Source of the DNA: Actinomadura macra NBRC 14102 | GTDB taxonomy: Bacteria > Actinomycetota > Actinomycetes > Streptosporangiales > Streptosporangiaceae | Assembly: GCF_001552215.1 (NCBI RefSeq) | Contig: NZ_BCQT01000011.1 | Location: 62,001 to 126,000, forward strand | Length of the DNA stretch: 64,000 nt | Direction: 5' to 3' | Shown: in pieces, positions 63,340-64,000 of the stretch | Layout of the letters: each line of letters starts with the position of its first letter | Numbering within the stretch: position 1 is the first letter of the stretch | Translations under genes and position numbers: made by a program | Notes under the pieces: model-generated | What the model was told of the DNA's origin: nothing | What the model saw: only the letters and a program-made list of their open reading frames with translations | The model's database searches: none

Positions 63340-64000
63340 ATGACCGAGACAGCGAACCCGAAGGCGCCGGCGAGGGCGGCCAGGCTGCCCGGGCGGCAGG
63401 ACTGGTCGAGTTGGCCGCACTACCAGGCGGCCGGCGCGGGGTTCCGCGGCTACTGGTACCCGGTCTGCTTCCCGGACCAGGTCGGAGAGAAGCCCCGCAG
63501 AGTGCGCCTGCTCGGCGAGGACCTATTCCTGATCCGCGACAGCGGCAGGATCTTCGGGATGAAGGACCGGTGCCCGCATCGCGGCGTACCGCTGAGCCAC
63601 GGCAACAAGCAGTTTCCCGGCACGGTCTCCTGCGTCTACCACGGGTGGACCTTCCAGCTCGAAAGCGGCGACCTCGTCGCCGCGATCACCGATGGTCCGG
63701 AGTCGCCGATCTGCGGGAAGGTCACGCAGCCCACCTATGACGTCGCGGAGCGGCTCGGCATGGTGTGGGTGTACATCGGAGACGGTGAGGAGCCGCACCC
63801 GATCGACGAGCAGCTCCCGGAGGAGCTCGTCGGCAACGCGGCCGTTCTCGGGCAGCGCATACAGCCGCGCCAGGGCAACTGGCGGTTCGCCTGCGAGAAC
63901 GGTTACGACGAGGGCCACGCCAAGTACCTGCACCGGGCGGCACTGTGGCGGCTGTTCAAACCCATGCCGGTGTGGAACACGACGAAGATCGTCAAGCGGG
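63340..64000 (+). CDS. Rieske non-heme iron oxygenase, N-terminal part (runs off window)
   Basis: 220 residues are visible, with no stop before the right edge. The Rieske [2Fe-2S] ligands are Cys78-x-His80 (CPHRG) and Cys98-x2-His101 (CVYHGW). The mononuclear iron ligands begin at His193 and His198 in NGYDEGHAKYLH, resembling carbazole-dioxygenase-like (CarAa) alpha subunits (GNWRFACENGYD). It probably hydroxylates an aromatic substrate, with electrons from the divergent reductase and ferredoxin. ATG 63340 is preceded by TGGAGC. The substrate is unknown. Confidence 0.92.
   Translation, partial: MTETANPKAPARAARLPGRQDWSSWPHYQAAGAGFRGYWYPVCFPDQVGEKPRRVRLLGEDLFLIRDSGRIFGMKDRCPHRGVPLSHGNKQFPGTVSCVYHGWTFQLESGDLVAAITDGPESPICGKVTQPTYDVAERLGMVWVYIGDGEEPHPIDEQLPEELVGNAAVLGQRIQPRQGNWRFACENGYDEGHAKYLHRAALWRLFKPMPVWNTTKIVKR

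Noticed and set aside
1..64000. CRISPR arrays, tRNA or rRNA genes, insertion sequences
   Set aside because: No regularly spaced repeats with spacers, no cloverleaf or rRNA-like sequence and no transposase motifs were found on reading; the tandem repeats seen are coding or regulatory.

Overview
The window is 64 kb of very GC-rich DNA with frequent GTG starts, ATGA start/stop overlaps, an AfsR-like SARP regulator, a streptogrisin-like protein and a lytic polysaccharide monooxygenase. Together these point to a filamentous actinomycete; the genus cannot be fixed from the sequence.

Region 1 (1-30.2 kb) is the right-hand part of a non-ribosomal peptide (NRPS) cluster that continues to the left. 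It starts inside an NRPS gene (final carrier domain). Next come a free-standing carrier protein, an acyl-CoA-dehydrogenase-like flavoenzyme and a free-standing adenylation domain; I infer that this set makes one oxidised aminoacyl-S-carrier. The same operon holds a type II thioesterase, a C-A-PCP protein, an MbtH-like protein and a 2934-residue NRPS (C-A-PCP-C-A-PCP-E). That NRPS ends in a fused serine beta-lactamase/penicillin-binding-protein-like domain instead of an ordinary thioesterase. Two hairpins follow, then a convergent MIO aromatic ammonia-lyase/aminomutase gene. Divergent from it are an MFS exporter and a tightly packed operon: threonine-kinase-like GHMP protein, PLP beta-replacement enzyme, ATP-grasp ligase, argininosuccinate-lyase-like enzyme, threonine-aldolase-like enzyme and a JmjC/cupin_8 dioxygenase. 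The kinase, beta-replacement enzyme and lyase form the route from threonine to 2,3-diaminobutyrate known from friulimicin- and pacidamycin-type clusters. A ~1 kb non-coding stretch with repeated palindromes, an 11-codon leader ORF and a 14-bp hairpin precedes the SARP gene.

Region 2 (30.2-41.3 kb) is mixed: a small unknown protein, a secreted beta-propeller protein, a VOC protein, a TMEM175-type channel, a cytochrome P450, a membrane-anchored AA10 LPMO, a frameshifted cupin, a secreted streptogrisin-fold protein that has lost its whole catalytic triad, a possible vapC remnant, a small membrane peptide and a GntR regulator. It ends in 1.3 kb of AT-richer non-coding DNA with direct repeats.

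Region 3 (41.3-61.7 kb) is the least explained part: a phospholipase-D-like protein with one degenerate HKD motif, translationally coupled to a 3341-residue protein and followed by a 2890-residue protein. Both giants look beta-rich; one has fibronectin-III-like stretches and the other a LamG-like domain. None of the three has a visible signal peptide. This is the best candidate for an undescribed system.

Region 4 (61.7-64 kb) carries a 7Fe-type ferredoxin, a thioredoxin-reductase-like ferredoxin-NADP reductase and, divergently, the start of a Rieske oxygenase that runs off the window. Together they look like a three-component oxygenase.
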